From Pogostemon cablin (lineage: Eukaryota > Streptophyta > Magnoliopsida > Lamiales > Lamiaceae): DNA of 64,000 bases. The notes below the pieces were generated by a model. That model was not told where the DNA came from. It worked only from the letters and a program-made list of their open reading frames with translations, and did not search any database. Position numbers and translations under genes: made by a program. Below, piece by piece: positions 9,876-21,900 of this stretch; the stretch's first letter is position 1, and every line of letters begins with the position of its first letter. Where the stretch lies: assembly GCA_023678885.1 (NCBI GenBank), contig CM043001.1:1622001-1686000 (forward strand), read 5' to 3'.

Positions 9876-10705
9876 GGAAGTCTCCATATTTGGTGATCCC
9901 CATTGATCCAAGGATGAAATTTAAATTTTTAGTTTTATACTCCACTAGTATATAACCCGGTATATGAAGTATTTTTTTCAAAATAATTTGTTATTTAATA
10001 AATATAAAATAAATTATATATTTTTATTATTTACGCCCATACATTATTCATATTATATTAAATGAATTATATAAAATTAAAATTAATATTATGGAATATA
10101 TTTTTTAAAAGAGTAATTAATATTATTACATTATTTCTTAATTTATTATGAAATATATTATATACTTAATTTAATTGTTTTAATTAATATTTTTTAAAAT
10201 TTTATTTTGACTTTAAATAAAATATAAATCAATTAAATATTAATTTATACACTTTATTTTGATAAAATATAGATTATTTCCTTTTATTTCGGATTTAATA
10301 AAACTAATTTATCTATTAGTATATGTTTTAAATTGCTTAATTTAATATCTATTTTATAATGTAGAATAAAGAAATTAATATATATAATTATTAATGCTTC
10401 ACACTTAGAAAATTGCCATAATTAAATGTTGATAAATATTAATCATTAAATTTAAAAAATAAATAAATATAAAGAATTAAATAAAGACTAACCAATCAAA
10501 AAACAACTCATATAAAAAAATTTTAAGAATGCACCTAATGTTACCACATATGTTTTTGCAAAAAGTTATTTTAGACAATTACTTTTCAATTATATATATT
10601 AAGATTTTACTTATATTTCACTCTTTTTCGCAATGAAATCTGAATTCTACTATTTTAATTTTATTTCATTAATAAGAATTCACATTAAATTTTAGAGTTT
10701 AATTG

Positions 10706-10871
10706 CGGTGCACCTGTGATACCGGTGCACCTGGATGATTCTAATCGTTAGATTACATTATAATACAATCTCTACCATTAATTATATTAAATAATAAAAA
10801 AATTAAAATAGAAAACCACCCACTACTTCATAATTTTAGCCTTTGGTGCACCGGTGCACCTGGTGTACCCA
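10706..10871. mobile_element. small element with GGTGCACC inverted ends
   Basis: About 165 bp. The left end reads GGTGCACC..ACCGGTGCACCTGG and the right end GGTGCACCGGTGCACC..GGTGTACC, with an AT-rich interior. It shares the GTGCACC palindrome theme with 1265/9621 and 51195, so this looks like a MITE family. No target-site duplication was resolved. Confidence 0.45.
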
Positions 10872-11700
10872 TAATAACTATAAATTTTATTACTATTATT
10901 TTGGACTATTATATACTATATATTTACTCTTTTAAATAATGAATTTTGAATTCTACAATTTTAATTAGGTGATAATTTGTGATAATTTTATATTTTCCTA
11001 ATTAGTTCTTACTTTTTTTTAAATTAAAAATATTACTTTAATTTATATTTCATGAATAGTTCACTATTATATATTTTTATATTTGAATATCAATTTTTAT
11101 TATAAAATGATAAATTTTATATTTTTCAAGTCACCTTGTAGTATTATTTTGATAGGCGAATTAAATTACTCCCTTCGTCCCGGATATTTTTACTCATTTG
11201 TATAGACACGGATATTAAGACGTGCTATTTTTAATATATAATATAAGAAAAAATAGGGATAAAATTTTAAAAAGAAAAAGTAAATAAAATTGTTAAAAAT
11301 GATGAATAAATTGTAAAAATGTAGGTAAAGTGATTGAGATCAATGAATAAAGTGTAAAAAATAGGTAATTAAATATTATTTATTTTATCATTAATGGAAT
11401 AATAAAAATAGTGGAATATGACACAACCCAAAATGAAAAGTGGATAAAAATATATGAGTAAATAAAATATTTAAAGAGTAAAATAGCAAATCCTATTAAT
11501 TAATTAAATTATAGTAAGAAATCTTTTCCATATAATGAGACGATTCTATTTCTCATGACATCCTAGTACTTCTTTAATGGGGTATGACATCCTAGTACTT
11601 TTTTAATGGGGTATTTTATTATTTTGATAGATGAATTAAAATTAAAAAAGTATAGAATTTAAAAAGGGTAAAAAAAAAACCATTTCATAAATTGATTGAT

Positions 11701-11708
11701 AAACCCTA
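11701..11708 (+). promoter_or_regulatory. telo-box in the mL41 promoter/leader
   Basis: AAACCCTA lies about 80 bp upstream of the donor of the 5' untranslated exon. Telo-boxes are typical of plant ribosomal-protein and translation-related promoters, which fits the gene downstream. Confidence 0.5.
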
Positions 11709-12905
11709 CCGGCAACCGCTGTTATCCTTCTATCATTTCTCAATAGCGCCGCCGACGTGCCTTCCCTAACCGTAAAGATTGCGGAGGTAATTTTTCTTAT
11801 TGTTCATCGCATTTTTCAATTACTTTCGAAACAAAAATGGGAGAACATGGTAGTTTGATGAATCTTTGGAACGTTAGTTAGGTTATTATTTGATGAATTC
11901 GAGGTAGAAATTTAACTAGCTAATGGCTATCATTCGATATGTTCAATTTCTCACATGCATAAGTGGTGAAATGATTGATTACTTGCTTTTTTTTTTGTGG
12001 TTTAAGCTTTTCAGTTTATTTCCCATGAGTCCACAAAACGCAGCAGCTGTTAATTAGCTCTCACTAATTCAGAAATGTGAAGTTCTTGAATACATGGAAT
12101 TTTGATCAATGATCATTGTAGCTTCCGCCTTAATCAATAGAGAGTCATATGAAGTAGAAGATAAAGGTTGAATTGCTGATTTAATACTTATTGAAAAGGC
12201 CTGAGTCTCATATCTATGATTGTTAAGATTTTGATTTGATTAACTTATTTTGGATCTAGTAATGTATTTCAGACTTTTTTTTAATGATTATGCAGTATAA
12301 ACACTTCACATTTCTCTTTAAAAAGCATTGATTATTTTGTTCATGTTCTGACCCCAACTTAGTATCGCTGAAATGAAATGATGCACCACCAATTGTTTTC
12401 TTACCCTCTTGTCGATGCCGGATGTATTCTTTTAAGAAGTTAAAAGGAAAGTGCAGAGTTAATCTGAACTTTCCAAGTTAATTGGATGGTCGTAGATACT
12501 GATAGTCTAAGATGGATTGCAATTTAAAGATTAATGTTATGCTGTACTGTACTCTTCATTTGATTGAAATGGTTGTGGCATTATCAAAAAGTAGTGCATT
12601 CATGAAATTTTGCTGAAGGGCTGAACTCATGTGTTGTTTGACTAAGTTTGTATAAATAAAGATATATAGGATGTTTTGTGGGATAGAACATCGTGAGTTC
12701 TTATTAGTGTTGCTTCTTAATCTGTTTGGCAAATTAAACTTTAGTCTTTCATCTGGACCAAAAGACTGCTTTTGAAATATAATATATGACCCAACGCAAT
12801 GAATAATATCAAGAAGCCACATTGTTTATCTCTTATTTTTTAATTTCCATTTTGTCATGAAATGCAGAACTTGAAACAAAGAAAGCCGAGAAAGAAGAGA
12901 TTAAA

Positions 12906-13883
12906 ATGCCGTTGGGGCTGATATTGGGAATAGGGAGGGTATTCAGAAGAAAGCGGGCTTCGTCGCTTGATATCCTGACATCAAAGAGAGCTGGGAAAGG
13001 CTATTACAAGGGGAAAAATTGCAAGCCAACTGGTTTCCATACTCGCAAAGGTGTGCACCTGGTATTCTCAGTTAGGCAATATTAAAGGTTCATCAAGATG
13101 AAGTTTATTAACAACAGCATGCCTTTGTATTTGTCTGCAGGTGGTTATGTAGTTCAGCCTGAAAAGTTGCCAAAGTATGTAGTACCGGATTTAACTGGCT
13201 TCAAGGTATGCATGTTCACTTTGTTTCAGATATCATCATTAGTAATTGCATAATACGATAAGTTAAGCAATTAAGTAACCTAGCTAGGATACTAAATTTT
13301 TTAGAAGTTGCTGTCTTATTTTAACCATATGTCTGTTTCATTTGTTATTTTATCTTGGATGTTATCTTTTCTTATTTTCGACTAGTAATTCCTCTTTGTA
13401 GCAGAGAAGATAAGGATGTTTATTAGTGCCTTTAAACACCCCAACTCCTCTTATACTTCCCTTGTGCGATATCAGTCAACAGGCACGCTGCATATGATAA
13501 AAGGAACACGTGTTTAGAACATTATCTGTAATATCCTTAGAAAATTGCCAGTAACTTATAATGGCAGTTGGCAACCAATACTATATGTCAGTAACTTGCT
13601 ATCCAACTAGCACCCTTTTAAAGTCCTCAATCCTCACCCTCTAATCTGTCAATTTTTGTGATGCACACCTATACGTTGTTGGTCTCTTGTCCACTTTGTT
13701 TGCATGATAAATTCTAGTAGTTTGAAGCAACCCTTCTATCGGAAGAATCATAGTAAGAGGACATTGTCATAGTAAACTCAGTATTATATGGAGACTAATT
13801 CTGATTTGTTTGTTCTTGATGATTTTCAGTTAAAACCTTACGTGTCTAACTGCGCAACAGAAGCTGCTGGCTCTACTAAATGA
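12906..13883 (+). CDS. mitochondrial large-subunit ribosomal protein mL41 (MRPL27 family), 87 aa
   Basis: Coding exons are 12906-13050, 13141-13205 and 13830-13883. All introns are GT-AG and the frame closes to 87 residues plus TGA. A noncoding first exon probably ends at 11786, and the exon carrying the ATG starts at 12868. The protein has a basic N-terminus (MPLGLILGIGRVFRRKR). It also has the blocks KRAGKGYYKGKNCKPTG, HTRKGGYVVQPEKLP and YVVPDLTGFKLKPYVS, which define the mL41/MRPL27 family of the mitochondrial ribosome large subunit. The N-terminus is basic and can serve import. Length is normal for plants (about 90-95 residues). Arabidopsis has similar small proteins annotated as mitochondrial L27. 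The gene is intact and likely constitutive, given the telo-box upstream. Confidence 0.9.
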
Positions 13884-14235
13884 ATGTGGTAAACTATTTC
13901 ATCGGTCGACCGGAAATACGCAATCAGAAACGACCTACCCCATGTCTCTCTGTTTTGATAAAGCATTTGGCTGTTGTTATAACCACTCTTTTATGCTCGA
14001 AGAGAGTGATTGATGAGCATAAACAGTGGAAATGAACAATGTGTTAAAGTAGGTCTTGTCTGATTTCATGATATACCTATTAAATCTTTCTGTTTGAATT
14101 TGCTAAACTTGTGTTGTATTAGTACTGGATACATTGCTTCTAATACAACCACCTTTATTGGCGATTACAAAAATTACTCAAAATACCCTTTTCTTACCCG
14201 TGGTCACGAAAATTAAAGTGTTTTTTTTAATATAC

Positions 14236-14533
14236 TACTCCCTCCATCCCGAACTTATGTTCGTCGATACTGTAGATATGAAGTTTAAAAAAATTATTTT
14301 TTAACCAATTTTATTAACTTTTTAGGGGTATTGTGGTATTTTTAGATAATAAATTATAAAGTATGTTATGTGTGTTAAGTGAGAGTGATATTTTCGAAAT
14401 TAAAATAACTTTTGAGGTTGTTGGTTAATGTAAAGTTTTATTTTTTAGGTGGTGAAGATAAGTGTGAGTCAGATGAAAACGGAAAGTGTGACCTCAAAAT
14501 GGAAAATTGGTAAAAATACGTGGTACAGGAGTA
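14236..14533. mobile_element. Stowaway-like MITE
   Basis: Begins TACTCCCTCCATCCCGAACT and ends GTACAGGAGTA, with TA at both edges. The interior (GATATGAAGTTTAAAAAAATT, GGTATTTTTAGATAATAAA) resembles the element at 50225-50500, so the two belong to one family. Confidence 0.65.
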
Positions 14534-14534
14534 T

Positions 14535-14800
14535 TATTATTTAATTAGAGATATTTATTTTGCACGTGAATTAAGAAGTATTACTTCCTTTGTCCCAGGC
14601 AAAGATTTCCATTTACTTTTTGCGCGTGGATAAAGAAGTATTGCTATTATTTTATATAAGTAGTGGGTATTATTTAATTAGAGATATTTATTTTGCACGT
14701 GAATTAAGAAGTATTACTTCCTTTGTCCCAGGCAAAGATTCCCATTTACTTTTTGCGCGTGGATAAAGAAGTATTACTATTATTTTATATAAGTAGTGGG
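14535..14800. repeat. 133-bp tandem duplication
   Basis: The block starting TATTATTTAATTAGAGATA occurs at 14535 and again at 14668. It includes TTACTTCCTTTGTCCCAGGC and TTTTTGCGCGTGGATAAAG. Copies differ at only a few positions. Each copy looks like a fragment of a Stowaway-type end, so this may be a duplicated MITE remnant. Confidence 0.75.
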
Positions 14801-15212
14801 TAGTTGTATTAGTAGTGAGTGGTGGACTATATTTTTACTTAAAAAGGAAAATGTGGACCTTTGGAGGAGACGTCCAATATAGTAAAATGAAAATTTATCG
14901 ATGGGACATGACGAAGGAAGTATTATTTAACGTGTATTTGATGTGCAATGAGGATGTGTGGGAACTTGAATCCTCTCCCGTAAATTCACTCAATTTCCTC
15001 TAACTGTGGTTGCAGAGAATCTGCGTCCGAATGTGTGGTCCCATATTTTGTTGTATTATTGATGCGTTACTACTATGATTTCTAAAAATGGAAGTGCAAT
15101 ATTTTGAGAGAGATGCCCAAAATTGGCAAAATGAGCTGGCAAAGTAACTTTTACGAGACATTGGTCCAATAGAATAATTTAAATGGGTTCTGATTTCTGA
15201 AGTCTTCGAGCT

Positions 15213-15290
15213 AGCCCAATTTGTGACCGGCCCAATTCATCAACAACCCGTTTGACAACTGTATTGAAGCCCGTACACATGTCGGGCCGA
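15213..15290. promoter_or_regulatory. cluster of GGCCCAA / site II-like motifs
   Basis: AGCCCAAT at 15213, GGCCCAAT at 15229 and a CGGGCCGA stretch near 15284 lie upstream of the ASI1-like gene. TGGGCC/T site II elements are common in promoters of broadly expressed plant genes. The assignment rests on motif and position only. Confidence 0.35.
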
Positions 15291-15995
15291 TTCTGAGATT
15301 ATTATACCCACGCGCACATAGAGCGCGTGTTAGCGTAATGTGATTTGAATTAAGGTGAGCCTGCATGGCTACAGGCCTCTGCTCTCAACGGCTCGACTGT
15401 CAGCGCCACTCGAATGCGCAGCGCAAGTTAGTACCCAGTACCCCTGGCGTGCGCATTCCAGGCGCACCATAGCCACGATCACCGTTGATGTATACTCCAA
15501 ATTCGCAGTAGCGAGGGAAAAAATTCTCTTTCCCGTTGGGAAGTGCACTAAACTAAAGCCCTCGTTTCCGAATTTATGAGATTCAAGATCCACAAACCCT
15601 TCAATTTCCCCCCTTTCCCTCTCTCCCACAACCCCAAATTGTGGCTCGTCTGAAATTCTGTAACTATGTCTCTGGTTTTTCATTTTTGTGCGTGTTTATA
15701 CGGTTGCTTTTTGCATTTCCCCCTCTCGCTTTGAGAGATTATTTGTTTCTTAAGTGTTAAGAATGTAGTATTTCTTTTTGTTTCTTCGGAAAGATCAAGG
15801 AAAGGTGCTATTCATGAAGCGGAAAGTACAACTCTGTATTCGGTGTTTCACGTTCTTGATATACTTCATTTCGTCATTGTTTTTTTGTTTAGTGCCAAAA
15901 ATCACACAATCTAGTGTTTTCATTGCTACAAGATTTTGTATTCATGCTCGTAATGTTAATGAGTTTAATGATCTACTCTCAATCTTGCAGATTAA

Positions 15996-18900
15996 ATGAA
16001 AAACACTAGTACTGAATTTTGTTGGGGCCCCAGAAATCGAGAAACCGACTTGTATCGCTCATTCACTTTCGACGGCATCGAGTACTTCCTACATGACTGC
16101 GTCTACATGTGGCGTGAGGGTCAACCACAGCCCGACATTGGTAAGTTGGTAAGAATATGGTAGACGGAAAGCCATGAAAAGAGAGTTGAGGTTGTGTGGT
16201 TTTTTCGCCCCTCGGAGATAGCAAATTGGTTGGGAGATATTAGACCTCTTCAAAGGGAGCTCTTCCTAGCTTGCGGTGATGGCATAGGTGTTTCAGATAG
16301 TAATCCACTGGTAACTTTCAAATGTTTCTTTTGCTTTTATGTAAGGTTTACTAAGCTATTTGTCTGATTTATTTTTTAGGAAACTTATTAGCCAATTCTA
16401 TTTGTGTTTTGAAATGACCTGTTATAAGTATTGTGCAATTCTGTTTATATACGCTAAATTTGCTCTATCTAGAATGTAAAAGGCCTACAACAACTACCTA
16501 CAGGGTCCTACAAGTTTCTAGAGAGTTCTATGTCAAAACTGAACCTCATTTAGGCCATGTATGGATCACTTAGCCAAGATTCAGGCTAAGTGCGGGGCGC
16601 AGGCCGTTTTACTAAGCTAGTATGCTTATGGTGTTGTTAAGCTGCATTGTAGACATGATTCATCTCTCAAAGTAAACTACAACAAGAAACTACGTTTCAA
16701 ATTTGATACAGTGCAGTGAATTTGTTTATGGTCTTAAACTTTTATATTTTTCAGTCAACATTTAGATTTCAGATGGGTATGCGTTTGTATTTTATTAGTC
16801 GAATATGAGTGTCTGAAATTTTAATCTTGAAACCAAGTATCCTATAGTATAGGTGTAAGCTGTTGAAGATCTAGCTGGTACAAAAGCTGAATCCACCGTC
16901 TTGTTGAACCGTCATTTTTTCACTGTTATTTTCATACAGGATATAAGCTTGGCTGTGTTTACTGTGAGAGTTAAAATTCACGACTGAGAAGCTAAGAAGC
17001 TCTCTCTCTGATAAGCATGATTTTTGACTCTTTTCATACGAGTGATTTCATTTTCATGCATGTGTCATCATCATGCAAAAAATGTTGTTTTAGGTCTTTT
17101 CTCTTTTCGCTCATTTGGTTTCTATTTTTATGTCCTTTCTTTGAGGATATGAATGGTAGTCAACCTTTGTTGTTGGACGTTACTGCCATCCTTTTAAGTA
17201 GAGCCAGTGTCGCTTGTGTTCTTCTTTTTTGTTTTCAGTGGCATAATCATCCTATTCTTTTGGAACCAAGTTTTGTTGACCTAGTATGCTGTTTTGGAAT
17301 GAGAAAACACTTATAATGCATGCCTCACATCTTACTTTGTTTTCCAATGGTCATATAGGAAACAATATCTGGAAAATGCAATGTAGTTTGCTCGTCAAAG
17401 CACCGAAGAAATCCTCAACCAACTGAAGAAGAATTGAGATTGGCTGATTACATATTTTCTCGCACTTTTGATGTGGAAAAATACGAAATATCAGAGACCT
17501 TACCCAGTTCAATTTGTGGAATTTCAGGTTTGTTGGTGTACTTTCTACATACTTTTCTTGTTAGCCATTAACTGTGAAATTTTTTTATCTAGAAGAATTT
17601 AAAAAGGATTGCTGAATTCTTTTTTTTCTTAAATTTGCAATATATGTTGTCCGCTAGGAAATTCTTGTGATGGAAATAGCTTTGCTTCCCCAATTACCTT
17701 TGGCAGATTATATCTAATGTAGTTAGCCCTGCTGTTTTTTTGTTTTTTTTTCTTTTTTTTTTTTAAAGTTTAGCATGGATAAATCCTATAATACCCACAT
17801 AGTTAATGTGCTTTAATTGTTTCGTAGAATCCTTCAGTATTGACACCTTCATTTCTTTAGAGTGATATTTTGCTTCTACTGACCTCTCCAGTGATGACCA
17901 AACTTGATTGAGTAGTGTAAAAGAGAAAAAGCTAGATAAAACTTGTAGATTATTAAAGTAAAATATTCCCGTATTTATAGCTGGAGCAATGGATTTTGGT
18001 CAAAACTAAAATAAAGAAAAGAAGTGAAGGCTAAGTGGTTGCTTGGTTGGTGGCTTTAAGTGCGAGGAATGATAAAAAGAAATTATTGTTTTAGAGATAT
18101 TATTACTTTTCAACGTGAATTTATTTTCCAAAAATAAGGAATCCACTGTCCCTCAATAAAAGAATTCCTAGCATTGTATGTATTTTGTAATTTTTAGAAA
18201 ATAAAGCTTTTCTTACATAATAAAAGTTCTTTAAGAAACCATTTCTACTTCTGGAAACTCCATAAAAGTTGGTAGTACATGCTAATGATGGACTTTTAGA
18301 TGCTGAAAATGAAATTGTACTTTGTCTCATCAGACTTGATTTCACAAGTTTAATGGAATATTATCATAGATAACTGTGTAAATCCTTTTGCTCTATTATA
18401 CTGTCTTAAATTTCTATCAACTCCACTTGTATTTTTTAAGTGGTCTAATTATTCTGCCAGTAAATTGCTTTGCAGTGGATTATTTCTTTAACCGGAGGAG
18501 ATCCACAAATCTTGAACCTAAAGCACACCCAAAAGTCAGGATAGATAGGCCTGTTTCAGTAACCAAAAATGATGTGCCTGCCAGAATCGAAAAAGGTGAC
18601 TACAGTGAACAATTGTTCCTTTGTCCGCTATTTAGTCTGCAATTTTTGAATGCAAAATCCGATGATCATTCTACTGTTTCATTGAGCAACTTGTATCTGT
18701 CATGTTTCCATAGAGCTATATTAGTAATTCCTGTAGATATCTTAAATTATCACTTGCAGGTTTATGCTATCATGTATGTGTGACCTGCATATGAATTCCG
18801 TGAAAGTATGGATGAGATGTCAGCATAAATTATTTTATTTGTGCCAAAACCATCCTTGAACAAAACAAGATATTTTCTTAAAATTTTTGTTTTAACATAA

Positions 18901-21900
18901 ATGAATTTAGAAAATTATGAAATAAACTGTGCTGTTTTAGGGATTCAATAACTCTTTAAACATGTCTCTAATCTCTATGTGTAGATTTAGATTAAGTATA
19001 CTTGAACTCATAATATATTATGCATTTTCCTGGTCGTAATTGGAAGATATATTATCTAATAAGAGTTCCCATAAGAAAACAGCTTAGAGAATAGAGGTTC
19101 ATTGTATCCTCATACCGGGATAAAGTTAGAACTTCAAAATCTGAGAATAATTTATTTCGTAATCTGCAGTAGGTTGGGTACAGATTCACTTCTTTATGAA
19201 TATTTCAACCTTAAGTCTAGTAGTTAGGTTGCATTTGCCTGTTGTATTTCTTATCTGACTATTTTAATGTCCGTCAGAATTCTGAGGTTGGGTTGGTTTG
19301 CCTTGGTTTATCTAAAATGCGCGTATTATTTTCTTCTTGTAACTTCTGGAGTAAGAGTTCCAAACTAAATTGTTCGCATTCAGGATATAATAAACCAAGT
19401 ACTTCCACTGGTAGACAGATGAACAATTCTACCAAAAATATAAGTCATGCTGGTGATGGACTGAAGAGATCTGCACCTCACCCATCAGCAAGTCGATCTG
19501 ATATCAGTCATGTGAAGAAAAGAAGGCGTCTAATCTGTTCAGGTATGCTTAATGCCTCCTCTTAGAATGAAACACTATCTTGGATTATTTTAATAATTAT
19601 TTTTGCTGGGTCTAGATGAGGAGGATTCAGAAGATGACACATTGCCTCCATCCATAGTTTCTACAAAACAGAAACGTATTATTACCAAGGATTCAAAAGA
19701 TGACGCATTGCCTCCATCCATAGTTTCTACACAACAGAAACGTATTATTACCAAGGATTCAAAAGAGGACGCAGTGCCTCCATCCATAGTTTCTACACAA
19801 CAGAAACGTATTATTACCAAGGATTCTTGCAGGAAAAACCAAGATCTGTCTATCCAAGACAGTTTGGGTAAGAAAGAAAGAAATTTCGCTGAGAAAGAAT
19901 CTGGTGACAAACAGCATGTAAACCGAGTTATAAGTAACAAATACATAGAAGTCACAAGAAGGCCTCGCATGGTAAGTTATTCTATCTTTAGTTGCACGCA
20001 TTTCCGTTTTGCATTTTTCTTGGTCTCAAGATGAAATCGTTATTTAGAAATTAAGTTCATGCATAAAAGTATCTTACGTTCCTTTTAATTGTCTTTCAAA
20101 GAATCAATCACGAGTTATTCCTCAAAGTCTTTTGTAAATAAAATAGAAATTCTCTAAATTTATTTAGTCATACCAATATTTAGTTTTGCATCAGCAATTA
20201 AGTCTGGCAATAGCTATTTATTAACTGTTTGCCTAAAGTTCTAGTGCCTTTTTCCATGAGAACTTAATGATGTCCTGGTTTTGGTTTTCATATAAGTGTA
20301 TCTTGCTTGCAGGATTCAAGCAAATGGTTGAAGGTAGAGGTGAGTGTTTGCCTTGTGAAACTAACTTTCATTTACGTAAATGATATTTCGTTTGAGTTTT
20401 TCTCTTGCGAGTTATTGCTGAAAGTTGAAGTCTTAATGAAGATAGTTTTTGTAATTGCTTTTAGTCTCCAATAGATGGTGCTGAATCAATTTGTCAGGTC
20501 TTGTTTATTTTAATTAGATTATTGGGAATTGAATTGGTAGATATGTGGTTCTAATCTGCATGCGAGTTCAAATTAACTTGCTTTCACTAATATAATATCT
20601 CATAAAATATTAACTTTATTTGATTTATTTATGAAACAAGTGGATGCCGGCAGAAAGCAATGCATGTGATTTACGAAGTTATAGATTAATAGTGTTAATC
20701 CAAGATGAGAGAAGTTAATTTGAATCGCATATGAACAGAATTTATGAGCATTAAAACTCGTAAAATGAAAAGCTGCTACCCACTTCTATTGTTTCAATTC
20801 AAGTTTCATATAAATGAGTATTAGCTTGTAGTCTTGTTTAAGGTTTGGAATGATACTGTCATATGGAGACTTGAAACTTATTGAATTATGAATTTGGTAG
20901 AGAACTCTTGTTTACATCACCAGGAGTGACTTCTTTGTTAATAATTGTGCTCCGGTGGCTGCTTTGATGCCAATGACAGATGTGGTTGAAATATCTCGTA
21001 CTTGCAAACCAAGCGTCCTTGATTTCATGACTTTTATATTGGCATTTTCTTTGAGGGCATTATTTGATGGTCTGCTCATGAATATCGCTTATTTCATGAG
21101 GAAAAAAAAAGATATTTTTTAAAAAGAGTTTGCAATGTGAATACATAATGCATGATTTATATTCTGAAATTGTATCCCCATTTCTCTTGTTTTGCAGGTT
21201 TGGTCTGAAGAAAATATAACTGAGTCAAATGAAAAAGGGAACCTTATAGTATTAGAAAATCTTGACCCTTCCTTCACATCTGCAGAAGTCGAGGTATTTC
21301 AATTCATTTATGAGTTTTGGTCTTAATCTGCTGTTAACTTTATGGCCATGTGAAAATTTTGGCCTTTTTTTTTTTCCGCTGGCTAATTTAGTATTGATAG
21401 GAATTATGTGTGTTGTTAGAGATGTTGTTCTAGGGAATAGGCTTCTAGACATGCTCAACATATGGGGGTGAGGGGTCTGGATCTTCTGTGCCACTTTGGT
21501 GTGACATCTCTTGTGCCACTCCTTTGGATGAGTGACACGTAAGAGAGAGAAGGGAAATTATACCCTAAGTCAACCAGTCAACCCTTGGGGCAAGGGATTG
21601 GATTTCTCCACCCCGACACGTGTTATTCCATAAGCAGGTGTTATAGGAGATGTCACACCAATATGTCACAGAACATCCCGTGCCAACATATGGAGCGTAA
21701 ACTAGCTCAGTTCTCTAAACACTATTTCATTATTACTAGAGGCATCAATCTTTTTTTATTTTTTATTTCACCTTGTTAACCTTTGTACGGTGTTGCAAGT
21801 GGAATTTAATTATGTGAATGCTATAATATCGGTTGGAAAAAAATTAGCATGTGAATTTCGGATTAGAAGAGAGGGTATTAATTATGCGAATGCATTATAT

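Larger units (their letters stand above)
9394..11700. other. AT-rich intergenic DNA with MITE relics
   Basis: No gene is visible. The stretch holds the right part of the palindrome-bounded element (palindrome at 9621-9635), Stowaway-like elements at 9667-9875 and about 11167-11460, a GGTGCACC-bounded element at 10706-10871, and a 28-bp direct duplication (GACATCCTAGTACTT...) at about 11557-11612. The remainder is simple AT sequence. Confidence 0.6.
13884..15990. other. intergenic DNA and ASI1-like 5' region
   Basis: Holds the mL41 3' untranslated region, a Stowaway-like element (14236-14533), a 133-bp tandem duplication (14535-14800), GGCCCAA motifs at 15213-15290, and GC-richer leader DNA (15300-15660). 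An acceptor (CAG at 15988-15990) stands six bases before the ASI1-like ATG, so that gene probably has a 5' untranslated intron. No other gene is supported. Confidence 0.6.

Noticed and set aside
15355..15579. 74-codon open frame before the ASI1-like gene
   Set aside because: It lies in the promoter/leader region, has an equally long antisense frame, and no recognisable protein.
16141..16163. GTAAGT at 16141 as an alternative donor that would bypass the TAG in the ASI1-like gene
   Set aside because: Splicing to the next acceptor (17358) puts the downstream exon out of frame and deletes half of the BAH domain. The sequence after the TAG is clearly coding.
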